Source: Prosapia bicincta (Eukaryota; Arthropoda; Insecta; Hemiptera; Cercopidae). Taken from it: a stretch of 64,000 bases of DNA. The stretch covers positions 83,054,595-83,118,594 of the forward strand of contig JBAIZL010000003.1 in NCBI GenBank assembly GCA_036971475.1. The letters are read 5' to 3'. Position numbers and translations under genes: made by a program. The notes under the pieces were generated by a model. The model was given only the letters and a program-made list of their open reading frames with translations, searched no databases and was not told the DNA's origin. This document shows positions 9,821-20,900 of the stretch, piece after piece (position 1 is the stretch's first letter; each line of letters opens with the position of its first letter).

Positions 9821-10261
9821 ATGGAATTGGGATTTGTAAAATTAACTGAAAATGCATGTGCACCCGAAAAGGGCAATGAATTATTTGCAGGTTTTGATTT
9901 AAAAAGTGCCTATGAATATGTTGTTCCTAAATTTGGTAAATGTTTAGTGAAAACAGGTTTAGCAATTTCTTTACCTAATAATACATATGGTCGTATTGCC
10001 CCCAGATCGGGGTTAGCTTTTAATTATTTCATTCATGTAGGGGCAGGGGTGATTGATAAGGATTATACAGGGAATGTAAAGGTGTTGTTATTTAATTTTT
10101 CAAATAATGATTTTTTTTGTTAGAAAGGGCGATAAAATTGCTCAGTTAATTTGTAAGGTTTGTGCTTATCCAAAATTAGTAGAAATTGTTCACTTAGAAG
10201 AAAGAAAGAGGGGAAAATCAGGGTTTGGATCTAGTGGTAGAAATAAATGTAAATTGTTTTA
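9821..10261 (+). pseudogene. dut: dUTPase, one frameshift in a T run
   Basis: The trimeric dUTPase hydrolyses dUTP to dUMP and keeps uracil out of newly made DNA. Motif 1 AGFDLKSAYE, motif 2 APRSGLA and motif 3 GAGVIDKDYTGNVKVLLFN lie in the first frame (9821-10123). Motif 4 RKGDKIAQLI and the glycine-rich motif 5 KRGKSGFGSSG continue in another frame to about 10261. The switch falls in a run of eight T at about 10107-10115, so a single-base slip (mutation, or sequencing or assembly error) explains it. All five family motifs and the normal length of about 145 residues are otherwise present. Located between the metalloproteinase and the next small ORF on the same strand. Confidence 0.88.
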
Positions 10262-10297
10262 AGTATGTTATTACTGTTGTTTTTGTATTTTATAGTT

Positions 10298-10927
10298 ATG
10301 TCACAACAAAATCAAGCACAAAATCAATTACTCAAAACTGAAGGCCTAATGGAGAATAACGAACCAGGACCTAGTATGGTCTTTAATAGTAGTAATAAAG
10401 TTAATAATAAAAAACCATTATTTGATGTATTATCAACATTGTTTGATGCTGGATTGACAACAGCCAACAAATGGTTGTTATGTGCAAACACATTACATAA
10501 CTCTGTGCAAGATAGTGAAATGTTACCATTATTTTGTGAAATAAAAACGATTTATTTAGCAGCTATATCATATTTCATTAGCATTGTAGTCTCACAGAAA
10601 ATTCTTGATAAATATTTAGATAAAGAATTAACATATGATGAGTTTCTTACAATTTTTGGGAGAGAAGAATTTATTCAAAGTACAAGTACTTTTTCAATTG
10701 AAACTTTAAAAAAAGCAATCACTTTTATAAATCCTATAATGAATAAAATTCAAAGAAAACGAATACATAGTTCTAATGAAATTGTAAATAATTCATCATC
10801 ATCATCATCTGATGATGATGATGATGATGATGATTTAGATAAATATTTTAATGTGACTAAAAAATCAGCGTCTGCTGTTATTAAACAAACTGTTCAGATT
10901 ACTAAAGATAATAAAAAAGAAGAATAA
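10298..10927 (+). CDS. unknown protein with Asp-rich tract and charged tail
   Basis: ORF of 209 residues from ATG 10298. I prefer this start to the upstream one at 10265 because TTTTATAG at 10289-10296 looks like a splice acceptor placed two bases before the ATG, as for dUTPase. The middle is predicted largely helical, with a hydrophobic segment (YLAAISYFISIVVS). It is followed by a run of serines and eight aspartates and a lysine-rich C-terminus. I do not recognise the family. It resembles no capsid or replication protein I know. Its 3' end is duplicated (inverted) at 21830-21965, where it is truncated. Confidence 0.6.
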   Translation: MSQQNQAQNQLLKTEGLMENNEPGPSMVFNSSNKVNNKKPLFDVLSTLFDAGLTTANKWLLCANTLHNSVQDSEMLPLFCEIKTIYLAAISYFISIVVSQKILDKYLDKELTYDEFLTIFGREEFIQSTSTFSIETLKKAITFINPIMNKIQRKRIHSSNEIVNNSSSSSSDDDDDDDDLDKYFNVTKKSASAVIKQTVQITKDNKKEE

Positions 10928-10941
10928 TCACTCCTGGTGAG

Positions 10942-11181
10942 GTGGGATCACATTTAATAAAAATAGAAATTACGGATTGTAAGGATTTGAAAAAATGTAT
11001 AGGTGAAAAGCAGTATTGGACACAAGTTAGCAAAAAGGCTTATTTTGTTGTTAATAATTTTAATGATGATCTTTCAAAATTATCAAATAAAATAATACGC
11101 AATGTTGCTGATAGAGTAAGTAAAATAAAAAATTTGACTCATGATGTTATTTCAACTGATAAAAACAATTTTTGTAATTAG
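10942..11181 (+). CDS. small unknown protein (about 79-85 residues), start lost in this copy
   Basis: Lysine-rich protein with the phrase YWTQVSKKAYFVVNN. The duplicate at 21569-21826 (minus strand) begins with an ATG that overlaps the stop of the previous gene (ATGA). Here the same site reads ATAA, so the ATG is gone and the next possible start is GTG at 10942. The two copies differ at only a few residues. Family not recognised. Its position between two element genes on the same strand suggests translation from the same transcript. Confidence 0.5.
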   Translation: MGSHLIKIEITDCKDLKKCIGEKQYWTQVSKKAYFVVNNFNDDLSKLSNKIIRNVADRVSKIKNLTHDVISTDKNNFCN

Positions 11182-11340
11182 TTTTTAGGTTTTTGAATGT
11201 AGTTAAATACTAATAATTATATATGTGTTGTAGATGAGATTAAAAAAAATAAAAAAATGTACGTTTTGAAATTTATAGAAAATTGTTTTATTATTTCAGT
11301 GAACTAAATAGTGCTTCTTTTTTAAAACAAATTATAATAA

Positions 11341-12356
11341 TGGACGAAAGCTCCGTTGAACAAATGGATGTTGATAGTGATGATGATATCGAAAACTATG
11401 ATGAATTTTTAGAAAGGAATCACGCCTTTAGAGGCAGATTAAAAACACTTTACTTAGAAAATACGTCAGCTGTTAGAGATGTGTGTTTGTTGTTGAGACG
11501 TACTAAGCAAAAAATGATACGACTAATTGTAGATTTATTATCCACTTACAATATGTTAAAATTTATTATACTTGTAGAAGCTTTTTATGTAAAATTTTTA
11601 ACCCAAGAAAAGCAATTGCGTTATTTTAAAACAAAAAATACTAGTGTTTCCGAAGATTCAGATTTTTAAGATATTTTAGATGTTTTATTTAGAAAATTAT
11701 GTACCGAAGAGTCGGAATATTTGGGTAAAGGAAGTGGTTGGTTTTTGGATAAAATTGATGGAATTATAATTCGTTTTAGTAGATACAATCCGTTCGGTGG
11801 AAGTTCATTCATACCTTTACCAAAATGTATACCAAATAAGAATGCTGTAATTAATCCTGAAAATTTTCATGACGATAAATATTTTTTGTGTACACTTCTC
11901 GTTCCACATATAAAAACTGATGTAGATCATCTTAGTTTAATTAACAAGAGATATTTTAAAATTATGGATATGTTTAATTTACAAGGTATTGACTTTCCAA
12001 CACCTTTAAAGCAGATTAGTAAATTTGAAAAAAATAATTCAGGTATAAGTATTAATGTATATGGTTTAAATAAAGATAATGAAGTGTATCCATTAAGAAC
12101 TAGTAAAACTATTAAGATAAAACATTATGATTTATTGATGTTGACAAACCAGTCGGGGCATGCACATTATTCTTATATTAAACATTTTTCAAGATTATTA
12201 AACAATCAACTAAATAAACATAAGGGTAAATTAGTTTTTCGTAGAAGATGTTTAACACATTATAGCGGTAAAAATAAAGACTCACTCTTATCAGATCATT
12301 TAAAAGCATGTGAAAATACAAAAGCAGTAAAAGTGAAAATGCCTAGAAGGGAATAA
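11341..12356 (+). pseudogene. N-terminal region of Polinton-type PolB, left (truncated) copy
   Basis: From ATG 11341 an acidic 109-residue segment ends at TAA (11667-11669). The same frame then continues past the stop through KGSGWFLDKIDG, SSFIPLPKCI and a C...C...H...C finger-like phrase (RRRCLTHYSG...HLKACEN), ending at 12356. In Polinton polymerases this region precedes the exonuclease domain in the same polypeptide, so I read the stop as an inactivating or recoded codon. An intron acceptor-like TTATTTCAG stands at 11292-11300. A frameshift at about 12350 separates it from the exonuclease ORF. Both lesions also occur in the right copy. Confidence 0.7.
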
Positions 12357-12360
12357 TATT

Positions 12361-13119
12361 TTGAAATTCAAAAAGTTCCATTATAAATTTAGAGTACCTT
12401 TCACCGTGTATGCAGATTTTGAATGTTTGTTGAAGCCAATAAATGAGCAGATTAGTAACCGTGTAATACTTAATGATATTCACGAGCCAATGTCATTTGG
12501 TGTATATTTAGTTCTTGATGAAGATGCATCGTCTTTACCGCCAGACATTTTAGAAAAATTGCCCACAGATCCATACATATATCAGGGTTTAGATGCAGCC
12601 AAAAAATTCATGTCATATCTCATATCACTTACAAATATTATTGGTGAAATTTATAAAATAAATATTCCAATGAGGAAATTAAATAAAGATGAAAAACATA
12701 AATTTAAAACAACTACTAAATGTGAGTCTTGTAACGTTGAATTTACTATGACTAGGCCAGCAGTAAGAGACTATTGTCACATTACTGGTAAATTTATGTC
12801 TGTTTTATGTAATAATTGTACTTTATTACGACAAAATCAAAACTTTTTACCTATATTTATTCATGGGAGTTCAAATTATGATAGCCATTTTATTGTACGA
12901 CAATTAGGTTGTGACTCAAACGAAATTCATGTAATGCCAAACACTAATGAAAAATATATAACATTTTCAAAAAACACTACTAATGGCATTGCATTACGAT
13001 TTATAGACACTCATAAATTTATGAGTACAAGTCTTAGTAAATTAGCAAATAATTTGCCTAAAGACAACTTTAAACATACATATAAACATTTTTCTGTAAA
13101 TGATTTAAACACAATTTAA
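12361..13119 (+). pseudogene. PolB 3'-5' exonuclease domain, left copy, cut off at 13104
   Basis: This holds the exonuclease part of a protein-primed family B DNA polymerase. VYADFECLL (from about 12406) contains the Asp/Glu pair of motif Exo I. C...C pairs (CESCN, LCNNC) and SNYDSHFIVRQL are typical of Polinton polymerases. Homology with the right copy (19605-20393, minus) is nearly complete, then stops at GATTTA (13104). The last few codons are unrelated sequence that leads within 30 bases into the integrase. The palm and thumb domains are absent from this copy, so it cannot polymerise DNA. Confidence 0.88.
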
Positions 13120-13130
13120 TTATTTTATAA

Positions 13131-14108
13131 TTGACAACGTTCAAAGCAAAAGTTTTGAATGATATGGCATCAAAGTGTACGTCATTGTTGAGAGTGGGGA
13201 TTGCCAGTGAGTTGCATAAACAAGTTCGTAGGAAATTTCCGACCCGCCATGTTGAAGTTAAAGGTTTACACGATCTCTATCAGGCTAACCTAGTGGAAAT
13301 GTTATCATTTGCCAAAGTCAATAAAGGTTATAAATATATACTGGTTTTAATAAACTGTTTTAGTAAATATGCAATAGCTGTACCAATGAAATCTAAAAAT
13401 GCCATTGAAATGGAAAAGACATTACAACCAATTTTAGGAAGATATTCTATGCGTCATTTGCAAACCGATAAAGGATCTGAATCTTTTAATTCGAGGATTA
13501 AATATTTATTAGGCAAATATAATATAAATCATTATTCTACATATTCTGCTAAAAAAGCCTCAATAGTTGAAAGACTAAATAGAACGTTAAAGGCGAAAAT
13601 GTGGAGGGCTTTCAGTGCCCAGGGAAATTACAAATGGTTAAATTTATTAAGCGATATAGTTACTGAATATAATAACACTAAACATAGGACTATCGGTATG
13701 CGTCCAATTGATGTTAATAAAAATAATGAACATTTAGTGTTGAGACGTATAGTTCAAAATAGACAGAAGAAAAAACAACTTGTGCGAAACAGATTTATTG
13801 TGGGTGATAAAGTTAGAATAAGTAGGTATCAAAAACCGTTGACAAAAAGTTATTCACCAGCTTGGAGTAACGAAATATATACAATTTCCAAAATAGAACC
13901 AACAGTTCCAGTGACCTATAAACTAAAGGACGATTCTGGAGTTGAGATTAAAGGGGGATTCTATCAAGAAGAATTGAGTAAAACTAAGTTTAGCAACATA
14001 TTTCTTATCGATAAGATTGTGCGTCGAAAAGGAAATATATTGTTAGTACGTTGGTTGGGTATGTACAGTACTAGAGATACCTTGATAAATAAAAAAGATT
14101 TATTATGA
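13131..14108 (+). pseudogene. Polinton integrase (retroviral type) with chromodomain, N-terminus lost, first catalytic Asp missing
   Basis: DDE/RNase H-fold integrase that inserts the linear element into host DNA. The core reads LHDLYQANLVEM, LQTDKGSESFN and ASIVERLNRTLK. The second Asp and the Glu are present, but the first Asp, expected where QAN stands, is Asn (codon AAC, one transition from GAC). The C-terminal segment IFLIDKIVRRKGNILLVRWLG is a chromodomain, usual in these integrases. The HHCC zinc finger that should precede the core is missing because the inverted segment ends at 13104, just upstream. There is no ATG near the start (ACA/GAC context at 13131). The ATPase gene follows with a 4-base overlap. 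Confidence 0.88.
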
Positions 14109-14788
14109 AGGTAATAAAACAAAGCCAAAAAATGCGTATTATGAAATTCGATACATATTTCTCAAATGATATTGAATATGATATTATGGAGCGACATGGT
14201 CCGCTATTACCGAATTCCATCAGATGTCTTATTGTAGGACCATCGAACTGTGGAAAAACCAATCTCATGTTTAATTTAATATTTCATCCACGAGCACTTT
14301 TTTTGAAAATATTTATATTTTTTCAAAGATAAGTTTTAAAGTCGAGTGTTTTCCAAAATACCTAATGTGTTGGTTACTTTATTTTTACTGAAAATGACGA
14401 CGTGCCTCATCCTAATGAGATTAAATCAAAATCACTCATGATATTCGATGATGTCATGTGTGAACGACAAAATAATATTGGAAACTATTTCGCAATGGGT
14501 AGACACAATGACATTGATATATATTATTTATGTCAAACATATAGTCGAATACCAAAACAATTAATACGTGATAATGCTTATTTAGTGATTTTATTCAGAC
14601 AAGATGAAAGAAATTTACGTCATGTGTTTAATGATCATGTCAACACAGATATGAAATTTGAAACTTTTAAAGAAATGTGTTCTATGGCCTGGTCTAATAA
14701 CCAAAATTCTTTTCTAGTTTTGGATAAAGAGAGACGTTTAAATAAAGGACGATATCGTATAATGTTTGATGAATTTATAACATTATAG
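14105..14788 (+). pseudogene. A32/FtsK-HerA-like genome packaging ATPase, one frameshift
   Basis: Hexameric motor predicted to pump viral DNA into capsids. Walker A is VGPSNCGKTNLM (about 14231-14266) and Walker B is SKSLMIFDDVM (about 14429-14460). These lie in two frames, with the break between 14332 and 14402. A conserved downstream phrase, IDIYYLCQTYSRIPKQLIRDNA, with its sensor-like Gln, is intact. Length across the break (about 225 residues) is normal for Polinton ATPases. It sits in the standard order integrase-ATPase-penton-major capsid. Confidence 0.88.
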
Positions 14789-15618
14789 TGTCAGTAGTAA
14801 TCATGTCTTTGTCTAGTACACTTGGTGAACGTGAAAAAATTATTTTAGAAATAAAAGATTTAAGAAAACGAATTAGGGAAAAACATCGTGCACTAAAACG
14901 AAGTATTATGGATATGGAAGATCATATAGAGAAAAATATAAAACCCATAATGGAACCGTTGATAAAACCGATAAAAGAATACAGCGAAAATTTAAATTAT
15001 AAACCTATAAAAAGTTGGCGAGAGTTGAATGAGAAAACATTGTTGGCCACTATACATGAAAAACAAAAGCAGCAAGAAGAGAAAAAACAAAAGCAACAAG
15101 AAGAAAAATTAAAAAAGAGAAAAAAGAATTATGAAGCCAATGATAACGATGAGAGTTATACTTCTGACGATGATTTTACTAAGACGTTCGAACTAAGTGG
15201 GAATATTATTACATTAAAAACGAAAATATTATGTTCGAAACCAATTAGATTTGACAAAGCGCACAGCATCGGTCCATAACTGGCATTTACAGCAGAAGAA
15301 TTGCGAGCAAATACTTGGCACATTTCCGAAAATACTGTAAACATCAATAAAGTGGACGTTATACGAATAGTATGTAATATTGCAAGAGGATCATATAGGA
15401 ATGGTATTGAAGGACATATTATTCACGAATTTTATCTAGCCGTTGAACCTGGTTATAAAATTATTGAAAAACCTGTCGCAGTAATTTATCTACCTCTAAA
15501 CATAACAGGTCTACTTCATAACATTACAGTACGTCTCGAAGATAGGACGGACAACTAATAAATTTGCGAGAAGAATATATAACACTTAGACTTCATTTGC
15601 GCCGAAGTGTTACATAAT
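14788..15618 (+). pseudogene. minor capsid protein (penton-like single jelly roll) with stop and frameshift
   Basis: The C-terminal part carries the family's hallmark phrases: HIIHEFYLAVEPGYKI, VIYLPLNITG and, in a shifted frame, REEYITLRLHLRRS just before TAA at about 15618. Penton proteins of Polintons close the capsid vertices. Upstream, in the same frame, lies a charged coiled-coil-like N-terminus (14788-15279, with repeated KQKQQEEK). An in-frame TAA at 15277-15279 and a one-base shift near 15546 break the gene. The likely start is ATG 14803 or the GTG at 14788. The very charged N-terminus is unlike a jelly roll and could be a separate scaffold-like protein. Confidence 0.82.
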
Positions 15619-16957
15619 CATGGTCTTAGTTTTAAATAATAATACGAATTTCGACAATTTTATTACACCAGTAGGTCGACGACAGTTGACAGAACACAAG
15701 CTGACAAGGAGGAACAAAGAATTTTTGGAATCTTTAGGGTATATTGTGAATAAAAAATATGTTGTGAGTAGATGATAAAATTATTTTTGATGAAACTATT
15801 GTCGATTTATAATATCACACTCATCTACCATACGCACAAACAACATACGGTGAGAATGATGAGATTCGCATTCCAGTACATCAACAGAATGTGTACACTT
15901 TGCCTTCTAAAAGTTACATTTATATAGAGGGAGAATTTAAAGTAATAAAAGCAACAGACAATAGTGAAAGTGATGAAATCGAACTTATCAGCAATGGAAT
16001 GTCATTTCTTTTTGATGAAATTTGCTATGAAATTTGTGGAACAGAAATTGATCGAGTGAAAAATGTTGGAATAACGACAACAATAAAAAAACCTCTTAAC
16101 CAACGTTGAAGATGAAAAAAATATTTTATTAAATGCTGGGTGGACATTAAATATGGAATCTTTAAAGTGTAAGAAACATTTTTCGTTTTGTATTCCTTTA
16201 AAAATGCTACTTGGATTCGCGGACGACTATGTTCACATATTATTAAATGTTAAACAAGAAATAATATTACTCAGGAGTTCAAACAATTTCAATACGATTA
16301 TAACAAAAGACGCTAATAATAAAATAGAATTGAAAATTAATAATATATTTTGGAAAATTTCTTATATTCTTAGCCGATGATTATAATCTATCACTACTAA
16401 GAATCACCGATAAGGACCAGTCAATGTCACTAGGATTTCGTCGTTGGACGCTTATCGATAATCCTTCATTACCTGTTTTGAAAAACTCAACTTGGACTGT
16501 GAAGACAGCATCAAATAGTGAGAAACCTCGCTACGTTATTATCGCATTCCAAACTGATAGGAGAAATGTGAAAAATAAAAATGCTGGACACTTTGATTTC
16601 TCTGATAATAATAATATTAAACTGTATCTAAACTCACAATATTATCCATACGATAATTTTAATGGAAACAGAGCAATTATATACGACGTTTTTACAAAAT
16701 TTCAGTCATTCTATTATCACGGTAGCAGCAATAGACCTGCTATTGATTTTGAAACTTTTTTCGCAAAAACACCATTATTTGTTATAGACTGTTCACGACA
16801 AAATGAAACATTAAAACCCGGTACTATTGATGTGCGCATAGAAATTGAATGAAATGTCAACATACCTGAAAAGACAGCTGCTTATTGTCTCATCATCCAG
16901 GATGCACTTGTTGAATACACACCTTTATCTGGTCTTGTACGTAAAATATTTTAATGT
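15619..16957 (+). pseudogene. major capsid protein (double jelly roll, hexon-like), several breaks
   Basis: Begins ATG 15619 with LTEHKLTRRNKEFLESLG, then a stop at about 15774. It continues in other frames with NDEIRIPVHQQNVYTLPS (about 15850-15905), FLFDEICYEICGTEIDRV, LLGFADDYVHILLN (16200s), LYLNSQYYPYDNFN and AYCLIIQDALVEYTPL near 16880-16920. These are the conserved blocks of Polinton major capsid proteins in the correct order. Frame changes lie near 15775, 16100 and 16380, and an in-frame TGA lies at 16850-16852. Such proteins form the trimeric capsomers of an icosahedral shell, so the ancestor most likely made virions. Confidence 0.88.
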
Positions 16958-17265
16958 AATGTAGTCAGAAGAATAATAAATTTTTTTGTTTAAATTCAGT
17001 GTACATTTTATTGATCTTTAATTCACATTTCATCTGTAATTTTAAATAATGGTTGAAAAGTACAAAAAAATCACATATAAGAACGACTATTAGGAAGGAG
17101 AAAATCGAAAATTGAGCAGTGGAGGGGATACAACGGGTAATATAAATAGATACGATAACACAAGATGCAGAGTACACACATACGAAGGAAGTGGAGAGTT
17201 GCACCTAGTCTGCAAATAGATAGTATATATTCAAGAAAATTATTTTAGTTTATAATATAGGAGAT
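16958..17265. other. intergenic, no gene seen
   Basis: AT-rich region between the major capsid gene and the BIR gene. A short minus-strand ORF (17204-16965) shows no recognisable motif. No maturation protease (adenain type) was found here or elsewhere in the element. Confidence 0.5.
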
Positions 17266-17613
17266 ATGGTTGGATACCCGAGATACCCGAGATACAGTAC
17301 ACCTGGAAGCAGGCTGGAATCGTTCAACAACACCAGATTTGTATACTCCCGCCCTTATGCTTGGCAATTTGCAGAAGCCGGTTTTTTCTTTGACTCTCCA
17401 CCTGATGCCGTTATATGCTTTTACTGTGGTGGTGGTTTAAAGGATTGGGAAGCACATGAATTTCCATGGATTGAACATGGTGGAAGGTTTCCGAGTTATT
17501 TAAAATTAGTAAAGGGTGAGGATTTTGGGGCACGATGTCATGCTGTGCGTAGGATGACGGTTTACTCATACCCAATACCAATACACCCCGCAAAAAAGAG
17601 GAAACAGGGATAA
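17266..17613 (+). CDS. single BIR-domain protein (IAP-like), one zinc ligand replaced
   Basis: 115-residue ORF. It contains RLESFNNTRFV, EAGFFF and AVICFYCGGGLKDWE...PWIEHGGRFPSYLKLV, which is a baculoviral IAP repeat. BIR domains bind caspases or IAP antagonists and block apoptosis. The zinc ligands Cys51, Cys54 and His71 are present. The fourth, expected at residue 78 in FPxC, is Tyr78. There is no RING domain; the tail is short and basic (AKKRK). ATG 17266 follows TATAGGAGAT. It is placed between the capsid and polymerase genes, so it belongs to Polinton 1. It is either an atypical variant or an early stage of decay. Confidence 0.85.
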   Translation: MVGYPRYPRYSTPGSRLESFNNTRFVYSRPYAWQFAEAGFFFDSPPDAVICFYCGGGLKDWEAHEFPWIEHGGRFPSYLKLVKGEDFGARCHAVRRMTVYSYPIPIHPAKKRKQG

Positions 17614-17617
17614 GCAA

Positions 17618-17984
17618 CGCCTTTATTGTAAAAGGATAATATAATATATTGTTATACTGTTATGTAACACTTTGTGTTCATAGAAATATTTTTGTAATTC
17701 TTTAATAAATAGCTATTGACTGACTGTGGTAATGAAAGTTTATTAATATTATAAGTAACATTTAAACATATTTGTTCAACACACAATTGGTATAATGTGG
17801 AAAAAATTCAAGGATAAATAGAAAATGAATGATTTGAACAACTCACTTTTTTAACTATATATTTACACTATAAACAATTGAAAATGGTTAACAAATAATA
17901 TTTATTAATTACAAAGCATTAGTTATTTTTAATAGTTAACAAATAATATTTATTCATTACAAAGCATTAGTTATTTTTTAAAGA
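17618..17984. repeat. gene-free stretch with a 45-bp tandem duplication
   Basis: The phrase TTAACAAATAATATTTATT...CAAAGCATTAGTTATTTTT occurs twice (about 17889-17932 and 17935-17979). Otherwise this is AT-rich sequence between the 3' ends of the convergent BIR and polymerase genes, where both polyadenylation regions are expected. No other feature seen. Confidence 0.6.
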
Positions 17985-20900
17985 AAAATGGCCATGTGCC
18001 AAAGTATTAATTCCATTATCACATATATGTCTCTTATCATCATCACGTCTGAGAGCTAATTTATTTACAGTTATTGTCTGTACAATATGTTTTTTAGATT
18101 TGAATGATATAATATCACTTCTGGTTTTAGTAAAAATATTTAAGCATTTTTTATAATCATCAAAATTTATATTTCTAAGTGCTGCTTTTGTTATGCCTTT
18201 AGCTTTTTTTCAATACTATTCACAGTTTTGAAAGTATACAATTTAGCTCTTAGTCCAACAAATTCTGACAACCCAACACCTTTGCATTCGTCTTTAAAAC
18301 AACCTAATGTTTTTGCATTATCTGTAAAATAACCTATATGAGTGTGAGGAAGTTCTGACATATCAAAAGGTCTTCTCACCTCTTGATTTTCCTTAATATC
18401 TTTATAAAAAGTTTCAGTAGAAATATTATAAAATAAACTGTCTTTATCCATATAAAGAAGCTGAATTTTAGAGTTATACAATTCTTTCATAACATCATAA
18501 TGCATTTCATACATACGTGTTTTACTTATTTCCAAAACAGTAAACCCTATATATATATATTGGTTTGTTAAAATAGATGGATTCTTTTTCTGATTCAATT
18601 GCACACAAAGATTCATCATAAATTATTCGATTTAAGAAAGTAGGTTTTCCAATTAAATAATTAATTTTTTTTTCTGAAATCACAAGTTTCAAATTTTTTC
18701 TTTTCCTTATATTTTCAATAGTTTTACCAAACATGGCATTAATTACAAATTTATAAAAATCTTTTTCAAATTCATTTTTAATCATTAACCAAGCACTTTG
18801 TCTGAATTGCATAATTCTATGAATTTTTGTAAGTACTAAACCATGTCGCATTGCTTGTTTTATTAACATAATGACAAACGTAATTTTGTTTATCTTCTAA
18901 AATAGTTAACAATTTTGGTTGTTTACTGCCTGGCGGACATTTGTTTTGTGGTAAAAATGGCAACTCATTATCACAACTATGCAAATTTTGTGGATACATA
19001 ATATCAACTTCTAAAATATAACCTATGGGAGAATCATCCTCTATAGACAGAACATCAAAAGCCTTTAATTTTTTAAATGACATCCATTTAAACGAATCAT
19101 AAGGCATGAATCTGGTCATGCTCCACCCATATAAATTTGTAGCATCGATATAAGCTAAACAAGAGGAAGGTTTGTCTATATCAAATTCATCTTCCAATAG
19201 ATAATTATTAGCTTCTGCATGTCTCGTTACGCATGCAGTTATTCCACCTCTGATACCATTTTCTATGAATAGATATTTATCATATTCGTCAAATAATTCT
19301 AATTCAATTTTTGTAAATTTTAACTTAGCATCATATGTCAAACCAGGAAGTGTAAAATAATAAGCACAGTCCAATCCATAATTGGATATAGACAAGTCTC
19401 TAAAGTTTCAAAAATATCACTTAACAATAATACATCTATTTTAAGGTAGAGATTGCTATATTCCCCTAAATTTCTACATTCAAAATGATTCCACACATCA
19501 CGCGCATATTTATATTCAGCATCTGTGATATGACTAGATTCTAGATTGTTATAAAAATCATTTTTTGTTGGCAACTCAGTATCATTTAATTTGTCTCAAC
19601 AATCTGTATAATTATAAGGATAAACACCTTTTCTTGTTATAAACGGTAAATCATTTACAGAAAAATGTTTATATGTATGTTTAAAGTTGTCTTTAGGCAA
19701 ATTATTTGATAATTTACTAAGACTTGTACTCATAAATTTATAGGTGTCTATAAATCGTAATGCAATGCCATTAGTTGTGTTTTTTGAAAATGTTATATAT
19801 TTTTCATTAGTGTTTGGTATTACATGAATTTCGTTTGAGTCACAACCTAACTGTCGTACAATAAAATGGCTATCATAATTTGAACTCCCATGAATAAATA
19901 TAGGTAAAACGTTTTGATTTTGTCGTAATAAATTACAATTATTACATAAAACAGACATAAATTTACCAGTAATGTGACAATAGTCTCTTACTTCTGGCCT
20001 AGTCATAGTAAATTCATCGTTACAAGACTCACATTTAGTAGTTGTTTTAAATTTATGTTTTTCATCTTTATTTAATTTCCTCATTGGAATATTTATTTTA
20101 TAAATTTCACCAATAATATTTGTAAGTGATATGAGATATGACATGAATTTTTTGGCTGCATCTAAACCCTGATATATGTATGGATCTGTGGGAAATGTTT
20201 CTAAAATGTCTGGCGGTAAAGACGATGCATCTTCATCAAGAACTAAATATACACCAAATGACATTGGCTCGTGAATATCATTAAGTATTACACGGTTACT
20301 AATCTGCTCATTTATTGGCTTCAACAAACATTCAAAATCTGCATACACGGTGAAAGGTACTCTAAATTTATAATGGAACTTTTTGAATTTCAAAATATTA
20401 TTCCCTTCTAGGCATTTTCACTTTTACTGCTTTTGTATTTTCACATGCTTTTAAATGATCTGATAAGAGTGAGTCTTTATTTTTACCGCTATAATGTGTT
20501 AAACATCTTCTACGAAAAACTAATTTACCCTTATGTTTATTTAGTTGATTGTTTAATAATCTTGAAAAATGTTTAATATAAGAATAATGTGCATGCCCCG
20601 ACTGGTTTGTCAACATCAATAAATCATAATGTTTTATCTTAATAGTTTTACTAGTTCTTAATGGATACACTTCATTATCTTTATTTAAACCATATACATT
20701 AATACTTATACCTGAATTATTTTTTCAAATTTACTAATCTGCTTTAAAGGTGTTGGAAAGTCAATACCTTGTAAATTAAACATATCCATAATTTTAAAAT
20801 ATCTCTTGTTAATTAAACTAAGATGATCTACATCAGTTTTTATATGTGGAACGAGAAGTGACCACAAAAAATATTTATCGTCTTGAAAATTTTCAGGATT

